A DNA stretch of 33,676 nucleotides from Bacteroidales bacterium (GTDB lineage Bacteria; Bacteroidota; Bacteroidia; Bacteroidales; JAADGE01), in the NCBI GenBank assembly GCA_029934515.1, contig JAOZMB010000021.1, positions 1-33,676 of the forward strand, given 5' to 3'. Both the position numbers and the translations under genes were made by a program. This document shows positions 33,616 to 33,676 of this stretch, in pieces; position 1 is the stretch's first letter; each line of letters starts with the position of its first letter. The notes under the pieces are model-generated. The model was given only the letters and a program-made list of their open reading frames with translations, had not been told where the DNA came from and ran no database searches.

Positions 33616-33676
33616 TCAATGATAAGTAATCGTTAAAAAATAACTTTTTGATTTGTTTTTTGTAAAGTACTTATTA
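33616..33676 (-). repeat. Dispersed intergenic repeat, copy 3, cut by the window end
   Basis: Its first 29 nt match 28061-28089 (26/29), and the rest, reverse-complemented, matches 953-997. The two ends are imperfect inverted copies (TGATAAGTA versus TAATAAGTA), so the full unit is a palindromic element of about 60 bp. Confidence 0.7.

Overview
The window is AT-rich DNA (poly-A and poly-T tracts everywhere, coding included) from a member of the Bacteroidota, most likely an uncultured Bacteroidales-like lineage. The evidence is two proteins with a type IX secretion (T9SS) type A sorting domain (one intact, one a remnant), lamin-tail-domain surface proteins, a SpoIIE phosphatase with TPRs and a 'SINYAKRIQKA' linker, TAnnTTTG-type -7 promoter boxes and almost no Shine-Dalgarno sequences. 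TGA is used as a stop, so the code is standard. I see no rRNA, tRNA, CRISPR array or complete insertion sequence.

Layout. 1-1552: the 3' part of a bacterial pentatricopeptide-repeat (PPR) gene with freshly duplicated 96-bp units, an unrecognised small gene and a very small ORF. 1558-7329: SbcC-type ATPase, a lipoprotein and guaB. 7361-10547: decayed genes, namely the C-terminal remnant of a T9SS cargo protein and a type IIG-like DNA methyltransferase broken by two single-base frameshifts. 10582-16179: a giant modular lamin-tail surface protein. 16370-18724 (-): TPR/SpoIIE phosphatase. 18979-24174: a 1731-aa protein fusing a cation-chloride cotransporter (SLC12/CCC) to a long helical region and a C-terminal P-loop NTPase with a winged-helix-like end. 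24248-27944 (-): a TetR-headed cluster of a small secreted Cys protein, a NapH-like polyferredoxin membrane protein and an outer-membrane protein. 28241-29476: an adenine methyltransferase of the Dam/D12 class preceded by the wreck of what is probably its restriction endonuclease. 29541-30077: Skp/OmpH chaperone. 30145-33576 (-): GT4 glycosyltransferase, lipoprotein alpha/beta hydrolase and thioredoxin reductase.

How the genes may work together. The TetR gene and the next gene share a palindromic site at their promoters, which suggests one regulon. The polyferredoxin and outer-membrane protein of that cluster share an unusual acidic Asp/Glu-Phe-rich tract, which suggests a common periplasmic partner or ligand. 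Both restriction-modification loci keep methyltransferase modules while the nuclease part is missing or wrecked. Several short palindromic repeats recur between genes (953/28061/33616; 1351/30084; 26708/28107).

The best candidates for something undescribed are the CCC transporter-NTPase fusion, the TetR/polyferredoxin/acidic-Phe cluster and the expanding bacterial PPR gene. All functional calls are read from sequence motifs; no searches were run.
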